This document shows, piece after piece, positions 17,799 to 26,358 of a stretch of DNA of 64,000 nt (the first letter of the stretch is position 1; every line of letters starts with the position of its first letter). Position numbers and translations under genes: made by a program. The stretch lies in assembly GCF_017813355.1 (NCBI RefSeq), contig NZ_JAGIYZ010000013.1:62001-126000 (forward strand), given 5' to 3'. This stretch comes from Roseomonas nitratireducens. Its GTDB lineage: Bacteria; Pseudomonadota; Alphaproteobacteria; Acetobacterales; Acetobacteraceae. Below the pieces are notes generated by a model, which had not been told where the DNA came from, made no database searches, and worked only from the letters and a program-made list of their open reading frames with translations.

Positions 17799-18785
17799 AT
17801 GAAGACGCTCTCGCGCCGCGGCCTGTTTGGCGCGGCGTGCCTCGCTTGCGGCGGGGCGCATATGGGCCTGACGGCAACACCCGTCCAGGCGCAGCAGAAC
17901 TGGTCCCCGCCCGCCGCCGCGCAGCGCTGCCCGTCGCGCTGGGGTGCCGCCGACCGCCGCGGCTCGATGAACCTGATGACGCCCGCCCGCGCGCAATCCG
18001 CCGCCCGGCTGATCCGCACGGGGGAAAGCGTGGAACTCGGCCACACCCTGGCCCCCACCATGCCCTTCTTCGGCACAAGGCGCTTCGACCTGCACACCAA
18101 GCGCACCTTCATGAACCCCGAGGCGAACCGGCGCGGGTCGAACGAGGAGATCGTCATCACCGAGATCGGCCAGGTGGGGACGCAGCTCGACGCCTTCCCG
18201 CACCAGACGATCGGGGACGAGGTCTACAACTGCGTCAACCTGCCCTCGATCAGTTCGCGCGGCGGCTTCACCGAGATGGGCGTGCACACCATCGGCACCA
18301 TCTTCACCCGCGGCCTGCTCATCGACGTCGCCGGCGCGAAGGGCGTGCCGGTGCTGCCGGACGACTACGAGATCACGGTCGCCGACCTCGAGCAGGCGCT
18401 GCAGCGGCAGAACAGCCAGATCCAGGAAGGCGACGCGGTCATCATCCACACCGGCTGGGGCACGCTGTGGGGCCGCGACAACGCGCGCTACGTCCGCACC
18501 TGCCCGGGCATCGGCATCGCCGCCGCCGAATGGATCATCGCCCGCAACCCGATCCTGATGGGCGCGGACAACTGGCCGGTGGAATGCGCGCCGTCCAAGA
18601 CCATGCCGAACGCGTCCCTGCCGGTGCACCAGATCGCGCTCGTGGTCCATGGCGTCCACCTGCTCGAGAACATGAAGCTGGACGAGCTGGCGCGGCGGCC
18701 GCAGAAGGAATTCGCCTTCATGATGCAGCCGCTCAAGGTGCAGGGCGGTTCGGGGTCCACCGTGGCCCCGACGGCGATGTTCTGA
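17799..18785 (+). CDS. Exported cyclase-family (kynurenine formamidase-like) protein with altered metal motif
   Basis: A 328-residue protein starting MKTLSRRGLFGAACLACGG, a twin-arginine type signal peptide ending near VQAQ, so probably exported folded. The body belongs to the cyclase superfamily (PF04199): WGAADRRGSMNLMTP, the motif region IGQVGTQLDAFPHQ, GVLIDV-like GLLIDVAGAKG, DAVIIHTGWG and the C-terminal HQIALVVHGVHLLEN. The canonical HxGTHxDxPxH reads QVGTQLDAFPH, with the first two His replaced by Gln. Related Tat-exported members exist, but their substrates are unclear. The start is supported by GAGGGAAACGCC. A lipoprotein gene begins in the stop (TGATG). Confidence 0.8.
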   Translation: MKTLSRRGLFGAACLACGGAHMGLTATPVQAQQNWSPPAAAQRCPSRWGAADRRGSMNLMTPARAQSAARLIRTGESVELGHTLAPTMPFFGTRRFDLHTKRTFMNPEANRRGSNEEIVITEIGQVGTQLDAFPHQTIGDEVYNCVNLPSISSRGGFTEMGVHTIGTIFTRGLLIDVAGAKGVPVLPDDYEITVADLEQALQRQNSQIQEGDAVIIHTGWGTLWGRDNARYVRTCPGIGIAAAEWIIARNPILMGADNWPVECAPSKTMPNASLPVHQIALVVHGVHLLENMKLDELARRPQKEFAFMMQPLKVQGGSGSTVAPTAMF

Positions 18786-19348
18786 TGGGGTGGCGCCGGC
18801 CTGTCATCCTGGCGGCACTCCTGCTGCCGGGATGCGCGGCGCCGGCGCCCCCGCCGGATGGGCGCCTGCATGTCGCGCTCGACATCGCGGGGCGCGTCGA
18901 ACGGCGCGGCGTGGCGATGGTCGCGCCGGGCGACGCCATGCAGCGCTGTTCCCCGCCCGCCCGCCGGGCGGGCGTCGGCGCCGATGGCTATGGCGTCACG
19001 TTCGGGCCGCGCTTCCTGCCCGAGGCCGGGACGCTCGCGCCGGAATGGCGCGCCTATGGGCCGCAGCAGCGCTTCTCGCTGCTCGTCTTCCCCGCCGCCG
19101 ACGCGGCGGCGGATGGCCCGGTCCGCCTCGGCCGCGGCTTCCGCATCCAGGTCGGCACGCCCGAGGGGCTGTGGGAACGGACGGTCGCGGAGGACGCCCC
19201 CGCCGCCGAAGGCGAGGTCGCCATCGCGCCGGACGGGCTCGCCGGCCGCTTCCGCGCCCGCGGCCTCGTGCTCCAGGTTCCCCACAACGCGCTGCCCGAT
19301 ACCGAGGCCATCTCCGTCAGCGGCACCTGGCGCTGTCCCGCGCCCTGA
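18785..19348 (+). CDS. Putative lipoprotein of unknown function
   Basis: A 187-residue protein with a short signal sequence MGWRRPVILAALLLPGC; Cys17 after LLPG is a plausible, slightly imperfect lipobox. The remainder is strand-rich, with a second Cys near SPPARRAG and a third in the C-terminal SGTWRCPAP. The ATG overlaps the cyclase stop (TGATG), so it is coupled to that gene and may sit in the same compartment. I do not recognise a family, and no enzyme motif is visible. Confidence 0.65.
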   Translation: MGWRRPVILAALLLPGCAAPAPPPDGRLHVALDIAGRVERRGVAMVAPGDAMQRCSPPARRAGVGADGYGVTFGPRFLPEAGTLAPEWRAYGPQQRFSLLVFPAADAAADGPVRLGRGFRIQVGTPEGLWERTVAEDAPAAEGEVAIAPDGLAGRFRARGLVLQVPHNALPDTEAISVSGTWRCPAP

Positions 19349-19415
19349 CGCGCCGCCTTGCGCTGCGCGCGGGTGACTTCCATCCTCCCGCGCCACAAGA
19401 ACCGGAGGACGCCGC

Positions 19416-20426
19416 GTGACGCTGACCGTGCTCGAGCCCGAGGGGCTCTATCCCGACACCTCGCTCGAGCAGCGGATCATGGGGCCTTCCGTCCGCATCT
19501 TGCAGGGCGCGTGCAAATCCTCGCTGGCGGAACTGCCGGACGAATTGTGCCAGCAGGCCGATGCGCTGATGACGCTGCGCATGGCGGTCCCGGCCGACCA
19601 GATCGCGCGCTTTCCGAAGCTGCAAGTCATCATCCGCATGGGCGTGGGCTATGACCGCGTCGACCGCGCCGCGGCGGCCGCGCGCGGCATCAAGGTCTGC
19701 AACGTGCCCGACTACGGCACGCAGGAAGTCGCCGAATTCGCGGTGCTGATGGCGCTCGCGCTGCGCCGTGGCCTGACGATGTACCACGACACCCAGCGCG
19801 GCCCGGACCCGGCGCGCTGGGGCGTCATGCCCCACCCCGCCGTGCGGCGGCAGGAGGTGCAGACCTTCGGCATCCTGGGCCTCGGGCGCATCGGCACGGC
19901 GGCGGCGCTGCGCGCCAAGGCGCTCGGCTGGCGCGTGGTGTTCTACGACCCGGCGCTGCCGAACGGCGCGGACCGCGCCATCGGCGTCACGCGCTGCCGC
20001 ACCATGGACGAGATGCTGGCCCAGGCCGACGTGCTCTCGATCCATTGCCCGCTGACGCGCCGCACGCGCGGGCTGGTGGGCGAACGGGAATTGCGCCTGC
20101 TGCCGCAGAACGCCGTCGTCATCAACACCGCGCGCGGGCCGATCCTCGACATCGACGCGCTGGAACGGGTGATGCGCGAAGGCCATGTCGCCGCGGCGGG
20201 GCTCGACGTCATCCCCGTCGAGCCGCCGGTCGAGCCCATCCCCTCCCTGCTGCGCGCCTATCGCGACCGGGAGGAATGGCTGACCGGGCGGCTCATCATC
20301 TGCCCGCACATCGCCTTCCACACGCCCGAGGCCTGGGACGACATCCGGCTGAAAAGCGCGGAGACGATGCGCGACGTGCTGGTGGAAGGGCTGGAGACGA
20401 ACGTCATCCCGCCCGAGAGCGACTGA
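19416..20426 (+). CDS. C-terminal-binding-protein (CtBP) type D-2-hydroxyacid dehydrogenase
   Basis: A 336-residue NAD-dependent dehydrogenase. The GTG at 19416 is preceded by GGAGG at 19404-19408 with seven-base spacing. Seen: catalytic-domain strand MTLTVLEPEGLYPD, the IIRMGVGYDRVD and CNVPDYGTQEVAEFAV segments, the Rossmann motif GILGLGRIGTAAA, NTARGPILD with the catalytic Arg, and CPHIAFHTPEA with the catalytic His. YGTQEVA and the insertion after IPVEPP are typical of bacterial CtBP-like proteins. The true 2-hydroxy or 2-keto acid substrate is not known. The acyl-CoA dehydrogenase gene starts in its stop (TGATG). Confidence 0.88.
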   Translation: MTLTVLEPEGLYPDTSLEQRIMGPSVRILQGACKSSLAELPDELCQQADALMTLRMAVPADQIARFPKLQVIIRMGVGYDRVDRAAAAARGIKVCNVPDYGTQEVAEFAVLMALALRRGLTMYHDTQRGPDPARWGVMPHPAVRRQEVQTFGILGLGRIGTAAALRAKALGWRVVFYDPALPNGADRAIGVTRCRTMDEMLAQADVLSIHCPLTRRTRGLVGERELRLLPQNAVVINTARGPILDIDALERVMREGHVAAAGLDVIPVEPPVEPIPSLLRAYRDREEWLTGRLIICPHIAFHTPEAWDDIRLKSAETMRDVLVEGLETNVIPPESD

Positions 20427-21562
20427 TGATCCGCGACGCCGCGGCGCAGGCCGCGCGCCTGGCCGCGGCGCGCAGGCTGGTGGACGACATCCTCATCCCC
20501 GCCGAGGCGCGGATGGACGAGGAGGACCGGATGCCGGAGCCGGCGCGCGCCGCGCTGCGCGCCCACGGGCTGTTCGGCATCTCGATCCCCGAAGCCCATG
20601 GCGGGCTAGGCCTGACGATGGAGGAGGAGGCCGGGCTGATGCTCGTCCTCGGCCGCGCCGCACCCGCCTATCGCGCCGTCTACGCGCTGAATTCCGGGGG
20701 TGCGGCGCAGATCCTGCTGCGCGCGGGGACCGGGGCGCAGAAGGCGCGCTGGCTGCCGGGCCTCGCGCGCGGGGACCTCATCGCCTGCTTCTGCCTCTCC
20801 GAACCCGAGGCCGGGTCGGACGCGGCCTCGCTCACGACACGCGCGGTGCGCGATGGCGACGGCTGGCGCATCACCGGACGCAAGCGCTGGGTGACCAACG
20901 CGCCCGAGGCCGGGATGCTGATGGTCATGGCCCGCACCGGGGGCAATGGCGCGCGCGGCGTGTCGGCCTTCGCCATCGACCCGGCCACGCCCGGCATCGC
21001 CATCCTGCCCGCCCAGGCCAAGATGGGCATGCGCGGGGCGGCCGTGGCCGACATCGCCTTCGAGGATGCGCGCGTGCCCGCCGATGCCCTCGTGGGCGCG
21101 GAAGGCGAAGGGCTGAAACTCGCGCTCGCGGGCCTCGACAAGGTGCGGCTGCACCTGGCCGCGCTCTGCGCCGGGCTGATGGAACGCATGGTCGAGGAAG
21201 GCCGGCGCCATGCGCTGGCGCGCCGGCAGTTCGGCGGGCCGATCGCCGACCAGCCGGCGGTCGCGGCGCTGCTGGCGGACAGCGTGGCGGAGGCACTGGC
21301 CGCGCGCTGCCTCGCGCTCGACCTCGCCCGCGCGCGCGACGACGGGACCCTGCGCCCGGCGGATGCCGCCGCGGCGAAGCTCTTCGCGACCGAGGCCGCC
21401 TGCCGCGTCGCCGACCGCGTGCTGCAGGTCCATGGCGGGGAAGGCTACATGCGCGGCGCCGCGATCGAGCGGCTGTACCGCGACGTGCGGCTGCTGCGCA
21501 TCCTGGACGGCACCTCGGAGATCCAGCGAATGGTGGTGGCGCGCGCCCTGTTCTCAGGCTGA
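20426..21562 (+). CDS. Acyl-CoA dehydrogenase with Asp in the catalytic-base position
   Basis: A 378-residue flavoenzyme of the acyl-CoA dehydrogenase family. It has GLFGISIPEAHGGLGL, the FAD/substrate motif CFCLSEPEAGSDAASL, ITGRKRWVTNA, and the C-terminal QVHGGEGYMRGAAIERLYRD. In most members the base is the Glu of YEGT; here the segment is LRILDGTSEIQR, with Asp instead. The alternative base position used in isovaleryl-CoA dehydrogenase (LDLERL) reads LDKVRL, so it is not a Glu either. It should oxidise an acyl-CoA and pass electrons to ETF. The gene overlaps the upstream CtBP gene by TGATG and the convergent MATE gene by nine bases. Confidence 0.88.
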   Translation: MIRDAAAQAARLAAARRLVDDILIPAEARMDEEDRMPEPARAALRAHGLFGISIPEAHGGLGLTMEEEAGLMLVLGRAAPAYRAVYALNSGGAAQILLRAGTGAQKARWLPGLARGDLIACFCLSEPEAGSDAASLTTRAVRDGDGWRITGRKRWVTNAPEAGMLMVMARTGGNGARGVSAFAIDPATPGIAILPAQAKMGMRGAAVADIAFEDARVPADALVGAEGEGLKLALAGLDKVRLHLAALCAGLMERMVEEGRRHALARRQFGGPIADQPAVAALLADSVAEALAARCLALDLARARDDGTLRPADAAAAKLFATEAACRVADRVLQVHGGEGYMRGAAIERLYRDVRLLRILDGTSEIQRMVVARALFSG

Positions 21563-22948
21563 CAGTCGCCGCCAGCGCAGCGTCATCATCACCGCCACCA
21601 GCGCGAGCCCCAGCGCGAGCCCGATCCAGAGCCCGGCCGGGCCGAGCCCCGCCCACCAGGCCAGCGCGAGCCCCGCCGGGAAGGCAAGGCCCCAATAGCC
21701 CAGCGCGGCGAAGAGCATCGGCACGCGCGTGTCGGCGAGGCCGCGCAGCGCGCCGCCGGCCACGACCTGCACGCCGTCCACCAGCTGGAACACGCCCGCG
21801 ACGACGAGCAGCGTGGCACCCAGGGCGCGGACATCCGCCGCGGAAGGGTCGGCCGCGTCGATGAAGGCGGCGGCGATGCCATCCGCCCCGGCGACCAGCA
21901 CCGCCGCCATCGCCGCCATGAAGCCACCGCCGAGCGCGATCGCGGTCCAGCCGGCCAGCGCCGCGCCCGCCCGGTCGCCCGCGCCCAGCGCGAGCCCGAC
22001 GCGTGCCGTCGCCGCCTGGCCGATGCCCATCGGCACCATGAAGGTGATCGTCGCGGTCTGCACGGCGATGGCATGGGCGGCGACCGCGACCGCGCCGAAC
22101 CAGCCCATCGCCAGCGCGGCGGCGGTGAAGACGCCGATCTCGAGCAGCATGGACCCGGCGATGGGCAGGCCGAGCGCGAAGACGCGGCCGAGCCTTGGCG
22201 GATCGGGACGCCAGATGCGCCCGAACAGATGGAAGCGGCGGAACACCCGGTCCCGCGCCACGACGGCCAGGAGCGCGACGAAGATGCCCGTATCCGCGAT
22301 GGTCGCGGCGATGCCGGCGCCGGTCACGCCGAGCCCCGCCGGCACGATCAGCGCCCAGGCGACGGGGATGTTCAGCACCACGCCGGCCAGCGCGATCCAC
22401 ATGGCCGCCGCCGGGCGTTCCATCGCCGCGAGGAAGCCGCGCAGCACGACGAAGGCGCAGAAGCCCGGCAGGCTCCACAGCGCGGCGCGCGTGTAGTCCT
22501 GCGCCAGCGCGGCGAGCGCCGGGTCCTGCCCGGTGGCGACCAGCAGCGCCCCCGCATGCCACAGCACCAGCCCCGAGGGCAGCGACGCGATGGCGCAGGC
22601 CCAGAGCGCCGCGCGCAGCGAGCGCCGCATCTCCCGTACCCAGCCGCGCCCCGCCCCATGGGCCCGCCGGCCTTCCCCCCGCGCCAGGGCCAGCAGCGGC
22701 GCGGCGGCGAGCGCGAGCCCGAAGGCCGGCGCGATGACGGCGAAATACAGGCTTGAGCCGAGCATCCCGGCCGCCATCGCCTCGGTCCCCACGCGGCCGA
22801 GCAGCAGGGTCTCGGTCACCGCCATGGCCATCTGCGACAGGTTGGTCAGCACGAGCGGCCAGGCGAGGAGGACCATCGCCGCCGCTTCCGCGCGCCAGCC
22901 CGCGCGGCGCGGCGGGGGGGCCGTCGCGGCGATGTTCCCGGCTTTCAT
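21554..22948 (-). CDS. MATE family efflux transporter (NorM type)
   Basis: A 464-residue inner-membrane exporter with about twelve hydrophobic helices in two MatE halves. LLAWPLVLTNLSQMAMAVTE at the first helix and PMGIGQAATARVGLALGAGD in the second half are MATE signatures, and VFQLVDGVQVVAGGALRGLADT is the matching C-terminal stretch. Such proteins expel cationic drugs or metabolites using Na+ or H+ gradients; the substrate is not predictable. The start is taken as ATG 22948 (MKAGNIAATAP); a GTG- or ATG-like extension of 12 codons is possible. No regulator is adjacent. Confidence 0.9.
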   Translation of the reverse strand: MKAGNIAATAPPPRRAGWRAEAAAMVLLAWPLVLTNLSQMAMAVTETLLLGRVGTEAMAAGMLGSSLYFAVIAPAFGLALAAAPLLALARGEGRRAHGAGRGWVREMRRSLRAALWACAIASLPSGLVLWHAGALLVATGQDPALAALAQDYTRAALWSLPGFCAFVVLRGFLAAMERPAAAMWIALAGVVLNIPVAWALIVPAGLGVTGAGIAATIADTGIFVALLAVVARDRVFRRFHLFGRIWRPDPPRLGRVFALGLPIAGSMLLEIGVFTAAALAMGWFGAVAVAAHAIAVQTATITFMVPMGIGQAATARVGLALGAGDRAGAALAGWTAIALGGGFMAAMAAVLVAGADGIAAAFIDAADPSAADVRALGATLLVVAGVFQLVDGVQVVAGGALRGLADTRVPMLFAALGYWGLAFPAGLALAWWAGLGPAGLWIGLALGLALVAVMMTLRWRRLSA

Positions 22949-23026
22949 GCCGCCCCTGTAGTGCGGCACGGTGCGCGCCGCCACCTTGCGCGCTATCTAT
23001 GGCGCCGAATCCGAGACGAGGCCGCC

Positions 23027-24070
23027 ATGCACCGTCGTGCCCTGATCGCCACCCCGCTCGCCGCGCCCATCCTGGCGAGCACCGCCGCCGCCCAGGCGCC
23101 ATCGCTGGCCACCGAGGAATACATGGTGCCGAGCGGCGACCCGGGGATCGAGCTGTTCGTCCGCAACAAGCGGCCCGAATCGATGACCGCCTTCGCGCCG
23201 GGGCGCAGCATCCTGTTCGTGCACGGCGCGACCTATCCGGCGCACACCGCCTTCGACCTGCCGCTCGGCGGGCTGTCCTGGATGGACTACATCGCCGGGC
23301 GCGGCTTCGACGTCTGGTGCATGGACATCCGCGGCTATGGCCGGTCGACCCGCCCGCCGGAGATGGCGCAGCCGGCCGAGGCGAACCCGCCCATCGTGCG
23401 CGGCGACACCGCGGTGGCCGACATCTCCGCCGTCGCGGCCTTCATCCGCGCCCATCGCGGCCTGCCGCGCATCGTGCACATGGGCTGGTCCTGGGGCAGC
23501 ACGCTGATGGGCCGCTTCGCCGCCGACAACCCGTCCCAGGTCGAGCGCCTGATCCTGTTCGCGCCGCCCTGGCTGCGCGAAGGGGCGAGCCCCGCGGCCG
23601 CGAGCACCGGCGCGACGCTCGGCGCCTGGCGGACCGTGACGCAGGCCCAGGCGCGGGAGCGCTGGATGAACGGCGTGCCGGAGGCCAAGCGCGCCGGCCT
23701 GATCCCGCCGGGCTGGTTCGAGCACTGGGCCGGCGTCACCTGGGCGACCGACCCGGACGGGCTGCGGCGCAATCCTTCCGTCCTGCGGGCGCCGAACGGC
23801 GTGCTGCTCGACAGCCGGGAATACGCCCAGGCCGGCCGGCCCTACTGGGACCCGGCCAAGGTCACGGCGCCGACGCTGCTGGTGGTGGCGGAATGGGACC
23901 GCGACACGCCGCCTTCCATGGCGACCGCGATCTTCCCGCTGCTCACCAACAGCCCGGGCAAGCGCCTGGTCATGCTGGCGGAAGGCACCCACACCATCCT
24001 GATGGAGCGCAACCGCGGCGCGCTGTTCCAGACCGTGCAGGGCTTCCTCGAGGAAACGGCCGCGGCCTGA
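23027..24070 (+). CDS. Exported alpha/beta hydrolase
   Basis: A 347-residue hydrolase with a probable signal peptide (MHRRALIATPLAAPILASTAAAQ). The oxyanion strand is ILFVHGATYPAHT, the nucleophile elbow is GWSWGS, the acid is likely in AEWDRDTP, and the His in AEGTHTIL, so a full catalytic triad is visible. The region YIAGRGFDVWCMDIRGYGRS follows the usual order of the fold. It is expected to act in the periplasm on an ester or lactone; the substrate is unknown. The ATG at 23027 leaves 78 bases to the divergent MATE gene. Confidence 0.82.
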   Translation: MHRRALIATPLAAPILASTAAAQAPSLATEEYMVPSGDPGIELFVRNKRPESMTAFAPGRSILFVHGATYPAHTAFDLPLGGLSWMDYIAGRGFDVWCMDIRGYGRSTRPPEMAQPAEANPPIVRGDTAVADISAVAAFIRAHRGLPRIVHMGWSWGSTLMGRFAADNPSQVERLILFAPPWLREGASPAAASTGATLGAWRTVTQAQARERWMNGVPEAKRAGLIPPGWFEHWAGVTWATDPDGLRRNPSVLRAPNGVLLDSREYAQAGRPYWDPAKVTAPTLLVVAEWDRDTPPSMATAIFPLLTNSPGKRLVMLAEGTHTILMERNRGALFQTVQGFLEETAAA

Positions 24071-24078
24071 AGATCTTC

Positions 24079-24153
24079 ATGGTCGGGCAAGGCGGAGTGT
24101 GCGAGGGCTGTTGCGTCGCCGATCCGGCGGCCCCGATGGAACACGACACATGA
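24079..24153 (+). CDS. Possible 24-codon Cys-rich leader ORF
   Basis: A very short frame beginning MVGQGGVCEGCCVADPAAP whose stop overlaps the ATG of the next gene (ATGA). It has three Cys in the motif CEGCC. The ribosome-binding site is weak, and such a short ORF can arise by chance. The exact stop/start overlap with a real exported-protein gene is the only reason to record it. Confidence 0.25.
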   Translation: MVGQGGVCEGCCVADPAAPMEHDT

Positions 24154-24476
24154 TGCATCGCCGCCTCCTCCTCGCCTGCGCCGCCGGTATGCTCGGCTTC
24201 GCCGGCGCCGCCGCCGCGCAGAGCACGGACCCGTCCTTCCGGCTGAACAACCGGTCGAACCAGACGATCATGGAGGTCTACGTGTCCTCCTCCCAGGACC
24301 AGAACTGGGGCCGCGACCTGCTCGGCGCGAACGTCCTGCCGCCGGGCCAGACCTTCGTCGTCCGCCTGCCGGACGGCCAGTGCACCAACGACATCCGCAT
24401 CGTGATCGAAGGCGGCCGCTCGATCGAGCGGATGCAGGTCAACACCTGCAACCTGACCGACATCAACTACCCCTGA
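24150..24476 (+). CDS. Small exported protein of unknown function
   Basis: A 108-residue protein with signal peptide MMHRRLLLACAAGMLGFAGAAAAQ. The mature part starts FRLNNRSNQTIMEVYVSSS and continues with NWGRDLLGANVLPPGQTFVV and a pair of Cys (GQCTND, VNTCNLTD) that probably form a disulfide. The pattern N(R/N)S...I.EVYVS....WG.DLLG is common in small periplasmic proteins of Rhizobiales and Rhodospirillales, some of which carry misleading enzyme names in databases. No enzymatic motif is present. Its transcript probably ends at the hairpin 24485-24513. Confidence 0.75.
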   Translation: MMHRRLLLACAAGMLGFAGAAAAQSTDPSFRLNNRSNQTIMEVYVSSSQDQNWGRDLLGANVLPPGQTFVVRLPDGQCTNDIRIVIEGGRSIERMQVNTCNLTDINYP

Positions 24477-24484
24477 GCCCTGCC

Positions 24485-24513
24485 GGCGCCCGGGCGTTGA
24501 CAGCCCGGGCGCC
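24485..24513 (+). terminator. Strong hairpin after small exported-protein gene
   Basis: GGCGCCCGGGC, loop GTTGACA, GCCCGGGCGCC: an uninterrupted 11-bp stem starting nine bases after the stop codon. There is no T run after it, so termination could be rho-assisted. The loop happens to contain TTGACA. Confidence 0.5.
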
Positions 24514-24557
24514 GTCAAACCACGCTTCCCCGGAATAGCCGCACCGGGGGAAGCACG

Positions 24558-26348
24558 ATGGCAGACCAGGACCAGACCAAGCGGCCCTTCCGGCTGCGCA
24601 GCCAGCGCTGGTTCGACGACCCGACCGACCCGGGCATGACGTCGCTCTACATCGAGCGGCAGCTGAACTTCGGCATGACGCGCGGCGAGTTGCAGTCCGG
24701 CCGCCCGATCATCGGCATCGCCCAGACCGGGTCGGACATCGCGCCCTGCAACCGCCACCACATCGCGCTGGCGGAACGCGTGAAGGCGGGCATCCGCGAC
24801 GCGGGCGGCGTGCCGCTGGAATTCCCCGTCCATCCCATCCAGGAAACGCTCAAGCGCCCGACCGCCGCGCTCGACCGCAACCTGCAGTATCTCAGCCTGG
24901 TCGAGGTGCTGCACGGCTATCCGATCGACGGCGTGGTGCTGACCACGGGCTGCGACAAGACGACGCCGGCGCAGCTGATGGGCGCGGCGACGGTGAACAT
25001 CCCGGCCATCGCGCTGTCCGGCGGGCCGATGCTGGATGGCTGGTGGCAGGGCCGCCTGGCCGGGTCCGGCACCATTGTGTGGGAGGCGCGCAAGAAGCTC
25101 GCCGCGGGGGAGATCGACAACGACACCTTCATCGAGATGGTCGCGGCGAGTGCGACCAGCGTCGGCCATTGCTCGACCATGGGCACGGCGCTGTCGATGA
25201 ATTCGCTGGCCGAGGCCGTGGGCATGAGCATCACGGGCTGCGCCGCCATCCCCGGCCCCTACCGCCAGCGCGCGCAGATGGCCTACGAGACCGGGCGGCG
25301 CATCGTGGCGATGGTGGAGGAGAATCTCCGCCCCTCCGACGTCATGACGAAGAAGGCGTTCGAGAACGCGGTCGCCGTCGCCTCGGCGATCGGCGCGTCC
25401 TCCAACTGCCCCGTCCACATGGTCGCGATCGCGCGCCACATGGGCGTGGACCACACGGTCGAGGACTGGCAGCGAGTCGGCGCCGACATCCCGCTGATCG
25501 TCGATTGCCAGCCGGCCGGCCGCTTCCTGGGCGAGGCCTTCTACCGCGCCGGCGGCGTGCCCGCGGTGATGAAGCAGCTGCTCGATGCGGGGCTGCTGCA
25601 TGGCGATGCGATGACCGTCACGGGCAAGACCCTGGCGGAGAACCTCGCCAACGTCCCCGCCCCGGATCCGGAGGTGATCCGCCCTCTGGCCAGGCCGATG
25701 AAGGAACGCGCCGGCTTCGTCGTGCTGTCGGGCAACCTGTTCGACAACGCGGTGATGAAGATCAGCGTGATCGACAAGGCCTTCCGCGACCGCTTCCTGT
25801 CCGACCCGCCCGACGTGTTCGAGGGCAAGGTTGCCGTCTTCGAGGGGCCGGAAGACTACCACGCGCGCATCGAGGACCCGGCGCTCGGCATCGACGACAA
25901 GACCGTGCTGGTGATCCGCAATTGCGGCCCGGTCGGCTATCCGGGTGCCGCGGAGGTGGTGAACATGCAGCCGCCCGCATCGCTTCTGAAGCAGGGCGTG
26001 ATGGCGCTGCCGACGATGGGGGATGGGCGGCAATCGGGCACCTCGGGCTCGCCCTCCATCCTCAACGTCTCGCCGGAAGCGGCCGTGGGCGGCGGGCTCG
26101 CGCTGCTGAAGGACGGCGACCCGATCCGCATCGACCTGACGACGCGGCGCGTCGACGTGCTGATCCCGGCGGAGGAACTCGCCGCGCGGCGGGCGGCGTG
26201 GAAGAAGCCCGACCTGCTCGACAAGACGCCGTGGGAGCAGATCTACCGCAGCATGGTCGGCAGCCTCGGCACCGGCGGGTGCCTCGAACCGGCGACGCTG
26301 TTCCTCAACATCCTCGAGACGCGCGGCGAGAGCCGCCACAACCACTGA
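24558..26348 (+). CDS. IlvD/Edd family sugar-acid dehydratase (arabinonate/xylonate dehydratase-like)
   Basis: A 596-residue Fe-S dehydratase. The three cluster cysteines are at C64 (IAPCNRHH), C132 ([10 protein letters not shown]) and C205 (GHCSTMGTA). The C-terminal half holds [14 protein letters not shown] and the active-site stretch [22 protein letters not shown]. It is longer than IlvD of valine synthesis in the N-terminal part, and its start ([22 protein letters not shown]) matches the pentonate/hexonate dehydratases that turn an aldonic acid into a 2-keto-3-deoxy acid. The downstream SDR and FAH hydrolase fit a non-phosphorylating route. The exact sugar is uncertain. The start is supported by GGGGGAAGCACG. 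Confidence 0.88.
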   Translation: MADQDQTKRPFRLRSQRWFDDPTDPGMTSLYIERQLNFGMTRGELQSGRPIIGIAQTGSDIAPCNRHHIALAERVKAGIRDAGGVPLEFPVHPIQETLKRPTAALDRNLQYLSLVEVLHGYPIDGVVLTTGCDKTTPAQLMGAATVNIPAIALSGGPMLDGWWQGRLAGSGTIVWEARKKLAAGEIDNDTFIEMVAASATSVGHCSTMGTALSMNSLAEAVGMSITGCAAIPGPYRQRAQMAYETGRRIVAMVEENLRPSDVMTKKAFENAVAVASAIGASSNCPVHMVAIARHMGVDHTVEDWQRVGADIPLIVDCQPAGRFLGEAFYRAGGVPAVMKQLLDAGLLHGDAMTVTGKTLAENLANVPAPDPEVIRPLARPMKERAGFVVLSGNLFDNAVMKISVIDKAFRDRFLSDPPDVFEGKVAVFEGPEDYHARIEDPALGIDDKTVLVIRNCGPVGYPGAAEVVNMQPPASLLKQGVMALPTMGDGRQSGTSGSPSILNVSPEAAVGGGLALLKDGDPIRIDLTTRRVDVLIPAEELAARRAAWKKPDLLDKTPWEQIYRSMVGSLGTGGCLEPATLFLNILETRGESRHNH

Positions 26349-26358
26349 AGGACCGCCC

